From: Rachicladosporium sp. CCFEE 5018
Lineage: Eukaryota > Ascomycota > Dothideomycetes > Cladosporiales > Cladosporiaceae
Length of the DNA: 10,896 bases
Assembly: GCA_002077045.2 (NCBI GenBank)
Contig: KZ111145.1
Span: forward strand, 1,035,493 to 1,046,388
Direction: 5' to 3'
Shown here: piece after piece, positions 1 through 6,426 of the stretch
Numbering within the stretch: the first letter of the stretch is position 1
Layout: the number at the start of each line of letters is the position of its first letter
The notes under the pieces: generated by a model
The model's database searches: none
The model's input: only the letters and a program-made list of their open reading frames with translations
Told to the model about the DNA's origin: nothing
Program-made: the position numbers and the translations under genes

Positions 1-434
1 ACGACGTACAGGTTGACGATCTTCTTCTCCTTCCCCTTCTCCAACAGCGGCAGGAACGCAGCCGTCACGGTCTGCACGCCCACAACATTCAGCTCGAACA
101 ACTCCATCATCTGCTCGGCCTTCACACTTCGCATGCCACCAGGATTTGCGTCTGCAGCACCAGCATTGTTGATGAGGACGTCAAGACCTTTGGCGCCCAA
201 GGCCGACGAGACCTGCTGCACTGCCGCCTCGATTGCTGGGCCATCAGTGACAGAAGCGATGACTGAAGTCGAGCGGTCGGAGTGTGCATCGAGCAATTTC
301 TGAAGGTCGGGAGAAGGGGCGCTGCGTGTGAGGGCGAAGATGTGGGAGACTTGCGAGGCGGGTAGGGATAGTAGCTTGGTGGTCAGGGCAAGGCCTAGTC
401 CCTGGGCGGTGCCGGTTATGAGGTATGAAGCCAT
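1..434 (-). CDS. Short-chain dehydrogenase/reductase, 5' part (partial)
   Basis: This is the N-terminal part of an NAD(P)-dependent short-chain dehydrogenase/reductase. The first ATG on the minus strand is at 434, and the frame stays open to the window edge (about 142 residues seen). The Rossmann nucleotide-binding motif TGxxxGxG is at residues 7-14 (TGTAQGLG), the structural NNAG motif is at 89-92, and LNVVG at 115-119 matches the family's helix-4 Asn region. The catalytic Ser-Tyr-Lys part lies outside the window. The layout resembles small 'sniffer/C-factor-like' carbonyl reductases, but the substrate cannot be named. The last bases read GTACGT (9 down to 4), a good fungal splice donor placed just after KIVNL, where the family normally continues with SS. 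The exon therefore probably ends at base 10 and an intron begins there. BUD32 lies upstream on the same strand. The family call is solid; the intron is inference. Confidence 0.85.
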   Translation of the reverse strand, partial: MASYLITGTAQGLGLALTTKLLSLPASQVSHIFALTRSAPSPDLQKLLDAHSDRSTSVIASVTDGPAIEAAVQQVSSALGAKGLDVLINNAGAADANPGGMRSVKAEQMMELFELNVVGVQTVTAAFLPLLEKGKEKKIVNLYV

Positions 435-725
435 TGTGCTGTTGTAGTATATGTGGGTGGTCAGGATGCTTTCGCAAGCTCGATGTACGGTGCCATTGAG
501 CTGCTCATATATTGGAAGCTGCTACCACGGGTCCGGCTGATTGCACACTTAAGTCCGGCGACCTGATTCGCTTGTCGCTTCGCCGCAATCGGCTGCGTCG
601 TATGTTAGACTGCGTCGTATAGGTAGCATATCGTCCATTGTTTCTCGTCCGTTGGTATGAGTAAGCACGATGCGCTAAGGCCGTGTGTAGTATGGTTCTC
701 TCGATGATCATCGCGCTTCCTGGCC
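435..725 (-). promoter_or_regulatory. Intergenic region: BUD32 3' end and SDR promoter
   Basis: This 291-bp gap separates the end of BUD32 from the start of the SDR gene, both on the minus strand. It must hold the BUD32 3' UTR and the SDR promoter. On the minus strand a CCAAT pentamer (515-511) directly abuts an AT-rich TATAT stretch (512-507), about 75 bp before the SDR ATG. This is a plausible but unproven core promoter. Two sets of short direct repeats lie further up: CTGCGTCGTAT twice at 593-620, and GTCCGGC at 531-537 and 553-559. No coding potential is seen. Confidence 0.4.
593..620. repeat. Two tandem copies of CTGCGTCGTAT, 17-bp period
   Basis: The 11-mer CTGCGTCGTAT occurs at 593-603 and again, perfectly, at 610-620, separated by six bases. 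It sits 159-186 bp upstream of the SDR start codon. Paired identical 11-mers at this spacing could be transcription-factor half-sites, but no known factor can be assigned. Confidence 0.75.
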
Positions 726-1472
726 TCAACCCACCATACTCTTCTTCCTTCCTCTCATCCTCACTTCCTCCAACCTCCTCAGCGTTCCCTTAGCTCCCTT
801 GGATACCTCCCTGTATCCCTCCAGCACCTCCGGAAACATTCCCTCCTCCCTCGGATGCGTACTACCAAACGCCCTTTCGAGCACATACAAATCCACCGCT
901 CGGTCCTCCTCCTGCACAGTCTGCGTCGCAAGCCCAAAGTCGATCAACACGATCTCCCCTCTCAGCCCGCCCTCTAACTCTCCTGCAACAGGCCGTAACA
1001 TCATATTACTCGTCGTCAGATCCCCATGCACGACCCCAGCTGCATGCAACCCTCCCACAGCCCTGCCAATTCTTCTCATCAACCCCCTCAAGTCCCCTTC
1101 TGCCTCCTCTCCTCCAACAGCCCTTCCTCTGACAGCCTCTTTCACACTCCCTCCATCAACCCACTCCATAGCCATCCACCCCGCCTCCCAGTCCAGCCCA
1201 AGCACCGCCGGCACAGCCACCCCTTCGCGAAGACATTTCACCAGCACGCGCGCTTCGGCGAGGATTCGCTGGCGCGTGAGCCGTTTGTCTAGCGTGGGAT
1301 GACGCCAGGGTTTGGTCGGGCGGATTTTGAGAGCACAGGATGTGGTGGGTGAGAGGAAGGTGGTTCGGTAGAGGAGGGCTTCGGCGCCTTGGGCTATGAG
1401 GGTTAGGGGCGTGGTGGATGTGAGAAAGGGAGAGGGAAGGGCGTGGGAGATGGGTAGAGGGTCCGCAGCCAT
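726..1472 (-). CDS. BUD32: EKC/KEOPS complex protein kinase/ATPase Bud32
   Basis: Bud32 is the small atypical kinase/ATPase of the EKC/KEOPS complex. With Kae1, Pcc1, Cgi121 and Gon7 it supports t6A37 modification of ANN-decoding tRNAs, and in yeast it also affects telomeres and transcription. The single 248-residue exon is close to the yeast length (261 aa). Visible features are a shortened P-loop (QGAEALLY, 28-35), the ATP-binding lysine in ALKIRPTK (K49), the glutamate in LAEARV (E73), the catalytic loop HGDLTTSN (149-156; D151, N156) and the metal-binding DFG (178-180). The family block EDRAVDLYVLERAF follows, and the protein ends in a basic RGRKKSMVG tail, as Bud32 proteins do. The start at 1472 is the first ATG and gives the expected N terminus. 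It shares a 307-bp divergent promoter with the PTC5-like gene. Codon use changes sharply near base 1245. Identification is confident. Confidence 0.95.
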   Translation of the reverse strand: MAADPLPISHALPSPFLTSTTPLTLIAQGAEALLYRTTFLSPTTSCALKIRPTKPWRHPTLDKRLTRQRILAEARVLVKCLREGVAVPAVLGLDWEAGWMAMEWVDGGSVKEAVRGRAVGGEEAEGDLRGLMRRIGRAVGGLHAAGVVHGDLTTSNMMLRPVAGELEGGLRGEIVLIDFGLATQTVQEEDRAVDLYVLERAFGSTHPREEGMFPEVLEGYREVSKGAKGTLRRLEEVRMRGRKKSMVG

Positions 1473-1533
1473 TGAAAGAGATGTGGTAGGGAGGTTAGGT
1501 GTGATTCTCTGGTAGTCGTCCGACTGTGATTTG

Positions 1534-1555
1534 GTGAGACAACTGAAAGTCTCAC
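1534..1555. repeat. Inverted repeat GTGAGAC-N8-GTCTCAC
   Basis: A perfect 7-bp inverted repeat, GTGAGAC (1534-1540) and GTCTCAC (1549-1555), has an 8-base spacer. It is 62-83 bp upstream of the BUD32 start. It could be a dimer-binding operator or a hairpin in the BUD32 5' UTR. The function is unknown. Confidence 0.7.
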
Positions 1556-1649
1556 TTTGACATCACGGGTGAAGCTGGAGCTAAAGTGCAGCTGCGATTC
1601 GACGCTTGCTGCTTCAGAACACACTTTCTTTCGGCGCGTTCTTAGTTGG

Positions 1650-1729
1650 GAGTCTCCCGCACTGTGAACGCTGTAATGCGTGCTGTGCGAAGTTCAAGGT
1701 CGAAGGCGCGTACTGCAAGAGTCTCCCGC
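1650..1729. repeat. Direct repeat GAGTCTCCCGC
   Basis: The 11-mer GAGTCTCCCGC is at 1650-1660 and 1719-1729, 69 bp apart start to start, just upstream of the PTC5-like start codon at 1780. A shorter relative (AAGTCTCTC) follows at 1733. Confidence 0.7.
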
Positions 1730-1779
1730 GCAAGTCTCTCCACAGCGCACCCACAGACTTGATCTGCGGCAAGCCCATC

Positions 1780-3522
1780 ATGCTAGCTTTTCAGCGCTCC
1801 GCCAGTATGGCGCGCTATCTTCGACTACCCGCTCACCGCACCATCCTCCACTCTCGACGGCAGTATACCACGCCTCCGAAGACATACTTCCAGCCGCTTG
1901 ACCAACCGCCTCCACCACCTCCTCGAACTTCCTCTAGAATCCTACGATGGTCCCTCTTCGGCGTCACAGCCTTCGGCATAGGCTTCTACATGCACGCCTA
2001 CCTCTCCGCACGCTTTGGTCTCGACGCCCTCGAGGAGCTAGCCGGCGAAATGGATCCCCAAGACGCTATGGCCATGCAAGGCGCACTTCAGGACGGCGTC
2101 GAAGTAGCGCAAGCACGTGTCGTGCATGCTTTCACGCACGAGCAGGCCACTGCAGTTCTACGGCAACGAGCAGGCGTAGCAGTCACGCCGACTGTCGTAA
2201 GCCATGTATGCCAGAGCCCGAGCAATCTGCCGTGCGAGGATACGTGGAGTTCTGGGACGTATATGTACCTTAAGGACCCCTCGAAGGATTGGAGTGAGTG
2301 GGCTATTTTCGATGGGCATGCGGGGACGAGGACTAGTCAGGCGCTCAAGGAGATTCTACCAGTTGTTGTCGGGGAGAAGCTCTGGGAGAGCGGGTGCATG
2401 CAGAGGATGTATGTTGCGAATGATCAGAGGGTGTGGAGAGTGATTCAGAATGCTTTCAAGTACCTTGATGAGGAGGTATTGGGCGAGGCGAAGCGGTGTC
2501 TGGAGGACGATCAGGATGGATTGCGGCCGGCCGAGAAGGTCAGCTTGCTGAGTAATATGTTGAGTGGGAGCTGTGCGCTTTTGGCGTTGTTTGATCCTAC
2601 CAAGGGTATCCTACGCGTAGCTAATACTGGAGATTCGAGAGCCGTATTGGGGACATGGGAAGATGGTCAGTACGTCGCAAGGCCGATGAGTGAAGACCAC
2701 ACAGGCTTCAACCCAAACGAAGTCGATCGACTCGCTGCAGCACACCCGGGCGAAGATGTGATCGATCCCAAAACCGGCCGTATCTTTGGGCTTGCAGTCA
2801 CGCGAGCCTTTGGCGACTCGAGATGGAAGTGGTCGCAAGAGCTCACCACGAAAGCCCACGAGCTCTTCTGGGGCCCAGCACCGCGACCCAACAACGTCAT
2901 CAAAACAGCACCGTACCTCACGGCCGAGCCTGAAATCCAAGAAGCCCGCGTACAGACCGGCGCACACCCAGACTTCCTCATCATGGCCTCAGACGGCCTC
3001 TGGGATCTCATGTCGAACGACGACGCAGTGGCTTGCGTGCAACTCTGGCTCGAGCACAACAAACCCTTGGACATTGTACGGCGTCTGAAGACCGACATGG
3101 CGGACGCCAAGGCACATCCTTTCGGCGGTGCTGAAAAGGCTTCTTCTCCTCCCGGCAAGCCAAAATCAAGCCTCGATTTCTCCTTCGCCGGCCACTCTGC
3201 CTCAGATGTTGCTATCGAACCCCCTACGATGCCCGACTCTACGCCAGACGCCGTCCCAGATACTTACTATGATCCCGACCAGCGGGCGCTCAAATGGCGC
3301 GTGAGTCCGAAACACTTCATTGTGGAGGACGATAATGCCGGCGTACATCTCATCAAGAACGCTTTCGGTGGGAGTCGGAGACGGCTCTTCGAGAGCGTTA
3401 TGACCATACAGCCGCCGCTTAGCAGAGATGTGAGGGATGATGTTACGGTGCATATTATTTTCTTCGGTGTGGATGCGAAAGCGGAGGCGAAGGAGATGGA
3501 GCAGGCTGGGGGAAGGGAGTAG
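1780..3522 (+). CDS. PTC5: Mitochondrial PP2C-type protein phosphatase (PTC5 / pyruvate dehydrogenase phosphatase-like)
   Basis: This is a metal-dependent Ser/Thr phosphatase of 580 residues in one exon. Its length and architecture match yeast Ptc5 (572 aa), the phosphatase that reactivates the pyruvate dehydrogenase E1 subunit. The N terminus is rich in Arg, Ser and aromatic residues without acids (about 1-30), as in mitochondrial targeting peptides. A proline run follows (43-48), then one hydrophobic segment at about 54-75. PP2C motifs appear in order: CEDTWSSG (152-159), FDGHAG with metal-binding D178, SGSCALLAL (262-270), VANTGDSRAVLG (280-291), MSEDHTG (303-309), FGLAVTRAFGDSRWK (336-350), ASDGLWD with D405, and RDDVTV with D553/D554. 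A low-complexity insert lies at about 450-500. The ATG at 1780 is the first in this frame, although the frame is open upstream to 1606. Codon preference alternates in blocks along the gene. The subfamily call is strong; the substrate is inferred. Confidence 0.92.
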   Translation: MLAFQRSASMARYLRLPAHRTILHSRRQYTTPPKTYFQPLDQPPPPPPRTSSRILRWSLFGVTAFGIGFYMHAYLSARFGLDALEELAGEMDPQDAMAMQGALQDGVEVAQARVVHAFTHEQATAVLRQRAGVAVTPTVVSHVCQSPSNLPCEDTWSSGTYMYLKDPSKDWSEWAIFDGHAGTRTSQALKEILPVVVGEKLWESGCMQRMYVANDQRVWRVIQNAFKYLDEEVLGEAKRCLEDDQDGLRPAEKVSLLSNMLSGSCALLALFDPTKGILRVANTGDSRAVLGTWEDGQYVARPMSEDHTGFNPNEVDRLAAAHPGEDVIDPKTGRIFGLAVTRAFGDSRWKWSQELTTKAHELFWGPAPRPNNVIKTAPYLTAEPEIQEARVQTGAHPDFLIMASDGLWDLMSNDDAVACVQLWLEHNKPLDIVRRLKTDMADAKAHPFGGAEKASSPPGKPKSSLDFSFAGHSASDVAIEPPTMPDSTPDAVPDTYYDPDQRALKWRVSPKHFIVEDDNAGVHLIKNAFGGSRRRLFESVMTIQPPLSRDVRDDVTVHIIFFGVDAKAEAKEMEQAGGRE

Positions 3523-4467
3523 AGCGGTGCATAATTCGAACAGTAGCATATCTTGACAGGCCATGATCTTGCCACGGGGAGTTCTGGCATTGCGTAGCGG
3601 GGGAAGGGACCTCGTGGCGATGGCTACATATGTAGAAGTATGGGACCGGAGCGAAGCACATGTCTTTCGTACTCTGGCGCTTACCAGTACCATACGGGAC
3701 AATTGGACGCTGTCACGCTGTATACTTAATTGACGCTATGTGCGATCCGTAAGCTGTAGAGAGCAGCTGCAGTCGATTGCTCGGTAAGGCTGAATGGGGT
3801 AATCCGACCTCTGCCTCCCTGACCCTCTGCAACTGTCCACGAATCCACCTCTTCTACATACATCAACCCCAATGATTGATACGCTAGAATCGAGGCTGCA
3901 GTTCTTCCGCCATAGACATTGATGCTCAACACCAGATGTCGTCAATCTAATGCCTCTCTGACTAGAAGCCCTGATCAAGTCCTTTGATACCGTCCACATT
4001 GCCAATCGACGCGACTCCGTACCAAGAGTCCAACGTCAATCATTGGCACTTGGCGCAATGCACATCATCCATTCAGAAGGATTGCACCTGCAGCGCCGAG
4101 TGATATCGCCAGTCACACTGCCGAGCTACACTCACGCCGCGCCATTACGACTACACCGGAAGCTATTTGCGGCAGGTCCTCGACACTGACTTTCTTTGTG
4201 AGCCATGCTGCAGCGCAGCTCTGTATCTAATCTCTGTCGGCTTCGATTTCGTGCCAGGCTTGGCTGGATGGCGACAGTGGCATCCCTTGGCTAGACCCGG
4301 TGTACTGGCCATGTCTGGAAGGCGACAAGATACCCGCTCTTGGGAGTTATGGAGGAGTCATGTACAGACTTGTGATGGGGCCGGCGACGCCTATATGCAA
4401 GCAGCAGCCCTTCTTTTGAACATCTGTAAACTTGCTCATACCATCTCATCAGTACCAGTAGACCAAT
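3523..4467. other. Intergenic region without a recognisable gene
   Basis: About 945 bp separate the PTC5-like stop from the next start on the same strand. Short open frames on both strands (for example 3726-4005 minus) show no domain, signal peptide or splice-supported extension. I found no tRNA A/B boxes and no repeat array. The right end probably carries the promoter of the choice-of-anchor B gene. A TATA-like CTATATGC lies at 4391-4398, about 70 bp before its ATG. Two CCAAT boxes facing opposite ways form an inverted pair at 4000-4048. Confidence 0.5.
4000..4048. repeat. Inverted pair TGCCAAT / ATTGGCA
   Basis: TGCCAAT (4000-4006) and ATTGGCA (4042-4048) are exact reverse complements with 35 bases between them. 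Each contains a CCAAT box, the recognition core of the fungal HAP/CBC complex. It is about 420 bp before the next gene start, so a regulatory role is only possible. Confidence 0.4.
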
Positions 4468-6044
4468 ATGAAGTTCCTATCCTTGGCTGTGCTCCCCGTT
4501 GCGGTCCTTGCCGCTTATACGTCGAAAGAGTATGCAGATGGTGCTGTACACGCTCGTGTTATGGGCTTGAAAGAGGTATACTGGTATCATCGCGGGTTCC
4601 AGGTCTAGCTGACTGACTCCACATAGTCGCAATGGGCCAGAGATCGCTCACAAGGCAAGCACGTCAGTCGTAAGTGGAACTCTCGCGACAAGAAGAACGG
4701 CGGCTGGCGCGACAGGAACGACCCAGTGCGATGCAGGAATGGTTTCGCTGTCGTCGAGCTTGGCAATGCCAACCAGACTTGTGCGTTCCTCCATCCTCTG
4801 TCTGGATGGGCTGTGCTAACGTACAACCAGTCCGTTGTTCCGGAATGGATCTGTACGACTTCAAGTCGCATGCTGATCTCGGAAGCTACGTCGGCGAGGG
4901 CTCTAGTAGCTGGGGCTGGATCTCTGCAGATGGTCGTGAGTTCGCAGCTATGGGACAGGCCGATGGCACGGCATTTGTTGAGATCACCAAGAGCGGCAAA
5001 ATCAGCTACCTGGGTCGCCTGCCTCAGCAGTCCGTGTTCAGTATCTGGCGCGAGATTCGCATTATGGACGATCTATGCATCATCGGAAGCGAAGCTCGTG
5101 ACCATGGTGTGCAAGTCTTCGATATGAAGAAGCTGCTCACGCTCAGCCCAACCCGGCCTGCAAACTTCAGCGCGGCTACTGATATCACTGGCTTGTTCAC
5201 GCAGTTGCCTATTGGTCGTACGCACAACATTGTCGTCAATTGGGATCTTGACTATGCGGTAGCTGTTGGTGCTCAGCCGCGCAACTCCACCTGCCGCAGT
5301 GGATTGATCTTCATCGATCTCACTGATCCTAGCAATCCCACCTCGCCGGGCTGCGCTGGACAAGACGGCTACGTACACGATGCCCAGTGCGTCAAGTACA
5401 AGGGGCCCGATACACGCTACACTGGCAAAGACATCTGCATTGGCTACAACGAAGACACGATAACTGTCTACGACGCAACCTATAAGTCTGGCATCAACTC
5501 TACGCAAGTCATTGGACGTCTCGCCTACCCCGGGGCGTCCTACACTCACCAAGGTAGCTTCATCGATCAAGAATGGATGCAGTACCTGCTTCTAGACGAT
5601 GAGCTGGACGAAGTTGACGGCGTCATTACCGATGGCGTGCCAGTGACTTATATCGTCGACATGTCCGATCTCACGAACCCTAAGCTTACCGGTACATTCA
5701 AGGCCACGGACTTCAAGGGCATTGATCACAATCAGTACGTCTACAATGGCTTGTCCTACCAGTCCAACTACGGCAATGGGCTCTGGGTGCATGATGTGTC
5801 TTCGATCGTCGATGACCCAACCGGCGCGAGCGTCGAAGTTGCTGGCTTCTTCGATATCTACCCTGAGGACGATGCGGTCGGAGGCATCGTGGAGTTCGTC
5901 GGGACCTGGAGTCACTATGGACCCTATCCGAGCGGTTATGTCATTGTCAACACGATTGAACGCGGGGCTTTCATTGTAAAGTTGAGTAAGTTTGGCAAGA
6001 AGGGAAGCGGCAAGAATAAAGGCCGTGGTCGTGGCTCCTATTGA
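4468..6044 (+). CDS. Secreted choice-of-anchor B / LVIVD-repeat family protein
   Basis: Three exons: 4468-4575, 4627-4780 and 4831-6044, giving 491 residues. Intron 1 (4576-4626) starts GTATAC. Intron 2 (4781-4830) starts GTGCGT and has a GTGCTAAC branch site. Splicing joins NANQT to FRCSGMDLYDF, the conserved family sequence, which fixes the frame. MKFLSLAVLPVAVLAA is a clear signal peptide, so the protein is probably secreted. The body matches fungal proteins often labelled 'choice-of-anchor B' or, misleadingly, 'regulatory P domain of proprotein convertase'. Family signatures include SHADLG, DHGVQVFD, IFIDLTDPSNP, HDAQCVKYKGPDTRY, TYIVDMSDLTNPK, DHNQYVYNGLSYQSNYG and NTIERGAFIVKL. The repeated 'name-DxSDPxxP' units resemble LVIVD beta-propeller blades. 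The last 15 residues form a basic Gly/Lys/Arg tail. The molecular function is not established. Base 4468 is the start because it alone gives the signal peptide. Confidence 0.88.
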
Positions 6045-6426
6045 GTAAGAAGTTATGCTGGGCGCAAGGCCATTGTGCTAAACCAGCATTCAATAAGGGT
6101 CTAGCCAGTTCGGGCAGGTGCATTTGCAGGCTGTCCACATCCCGACGTCTCGATTTCTCCATACTTCCCCTCATCACTCCACGACTATCCTTGCCTAGCA
6201 CAACATCAAGCGGTGTCGGTAGTAAGCAAGGCTGTCCACTCTGCACTCGAGCAATTTTTCCGTCGCTACCAATGTCCGATCACCATGTGGACACCACGCG
6301 AGACGGATCGACCATGTGGACTTTCGATGTCGAATGAGCCGCTGACTCGGTGAGTACTTCATTCATATAGAGAATTAATTGCAGCATCCTTTGAGGTAGG
6401 CAAAGTCGTCCCAATTGATCGCTTCA
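6045..6426 (+). promoter_or_regulatory. Promoter region of the GH53 galactanase gene
   Basis: This 382-bp gap lies between the choice-of-anchor B stop and the galactanase start on the same strand. It carries a near-duplicate sequence, GATC(G)ACCATGTGGAC, at 6278-6292 and 6306-6321, and a TATA-like CATATAG at 6364-6370, about 60 bp before the ATG. The short open frames here (plus 6041-6337, minus 5971-6246) show no protein features. I could not identify XlnR (GGCTAAA) sites. Confidence 0.5.
6278..6321. repeat. Direct repeat with core ACCATGTGGAC
   Basis: ACCATGTGGAC occurs exactly at 6282-6292 and 6311-6321. Each copy is preceded by GATC, directly in the first copy and with one extra G in the second. 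The start-to-start distance of 29 bp is near three helical turns. Each core contains CATGTG, a CANNTG E-box form. The pair lies 105-150 bp upstream of the galactanase ATG. Confidence 0.75.

Larger units (their letters stand above)
1473..1779. promoter_or_regulatory. Bidirectional promoter between BUD32 and the PTC5-like gene
   Basis: These 307 bp separate two divergently transcribed housekeeping genes, so both promoters and 5' UTRs must lie here. On the BUD32 side the sequence just before the ATG is pyrimidine-rich on the minus strand, common in fungal core promoters. Notable sequence features are a perfect 7-bp inverted repeat (1534-1555) and four copies of a related RAGTCTCNC motif (1548, 1651, 1720 and 1733). 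Two of those copies extend to an identical 11-mer, GAGTCTCCCGC (1650-1660 and 1719-1729). No TATA box is evident. Confidence 0.6.

Noticed and set aside
799..1302. A long plus-strand open frame rich in Ser and Pro
   Set aside because: It is antisense to BUD32; the low-complexity protein follows from the C-rich antisense strand.
2667..3158. Minus-strand open frames under the PTC5-like gene
   Set aside because: They are antisense to conserved PP2C motifs and look like shadows.
4167..4616. A 149-codon open frame on the plus strand before the choice-of-anchor B gene
   Set aside because: It overlaps the signal-peptide exon of the real gene in another frame and ends inside intron 1. It has many Cys but no recognisable pattern, so I do not call a gene.
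5073..5570. A 165-codon minus-strand open frame
   Set aside because: It is fully antisense to the conserved third exon of the choice-of-anchor B gene, with no protein features.
6045..6426. CreA-type sites in the galactanase promoter
   Set aside because: Only isolated degenerate matches such as CTCCAC are seen; these are expected by chance at this length.
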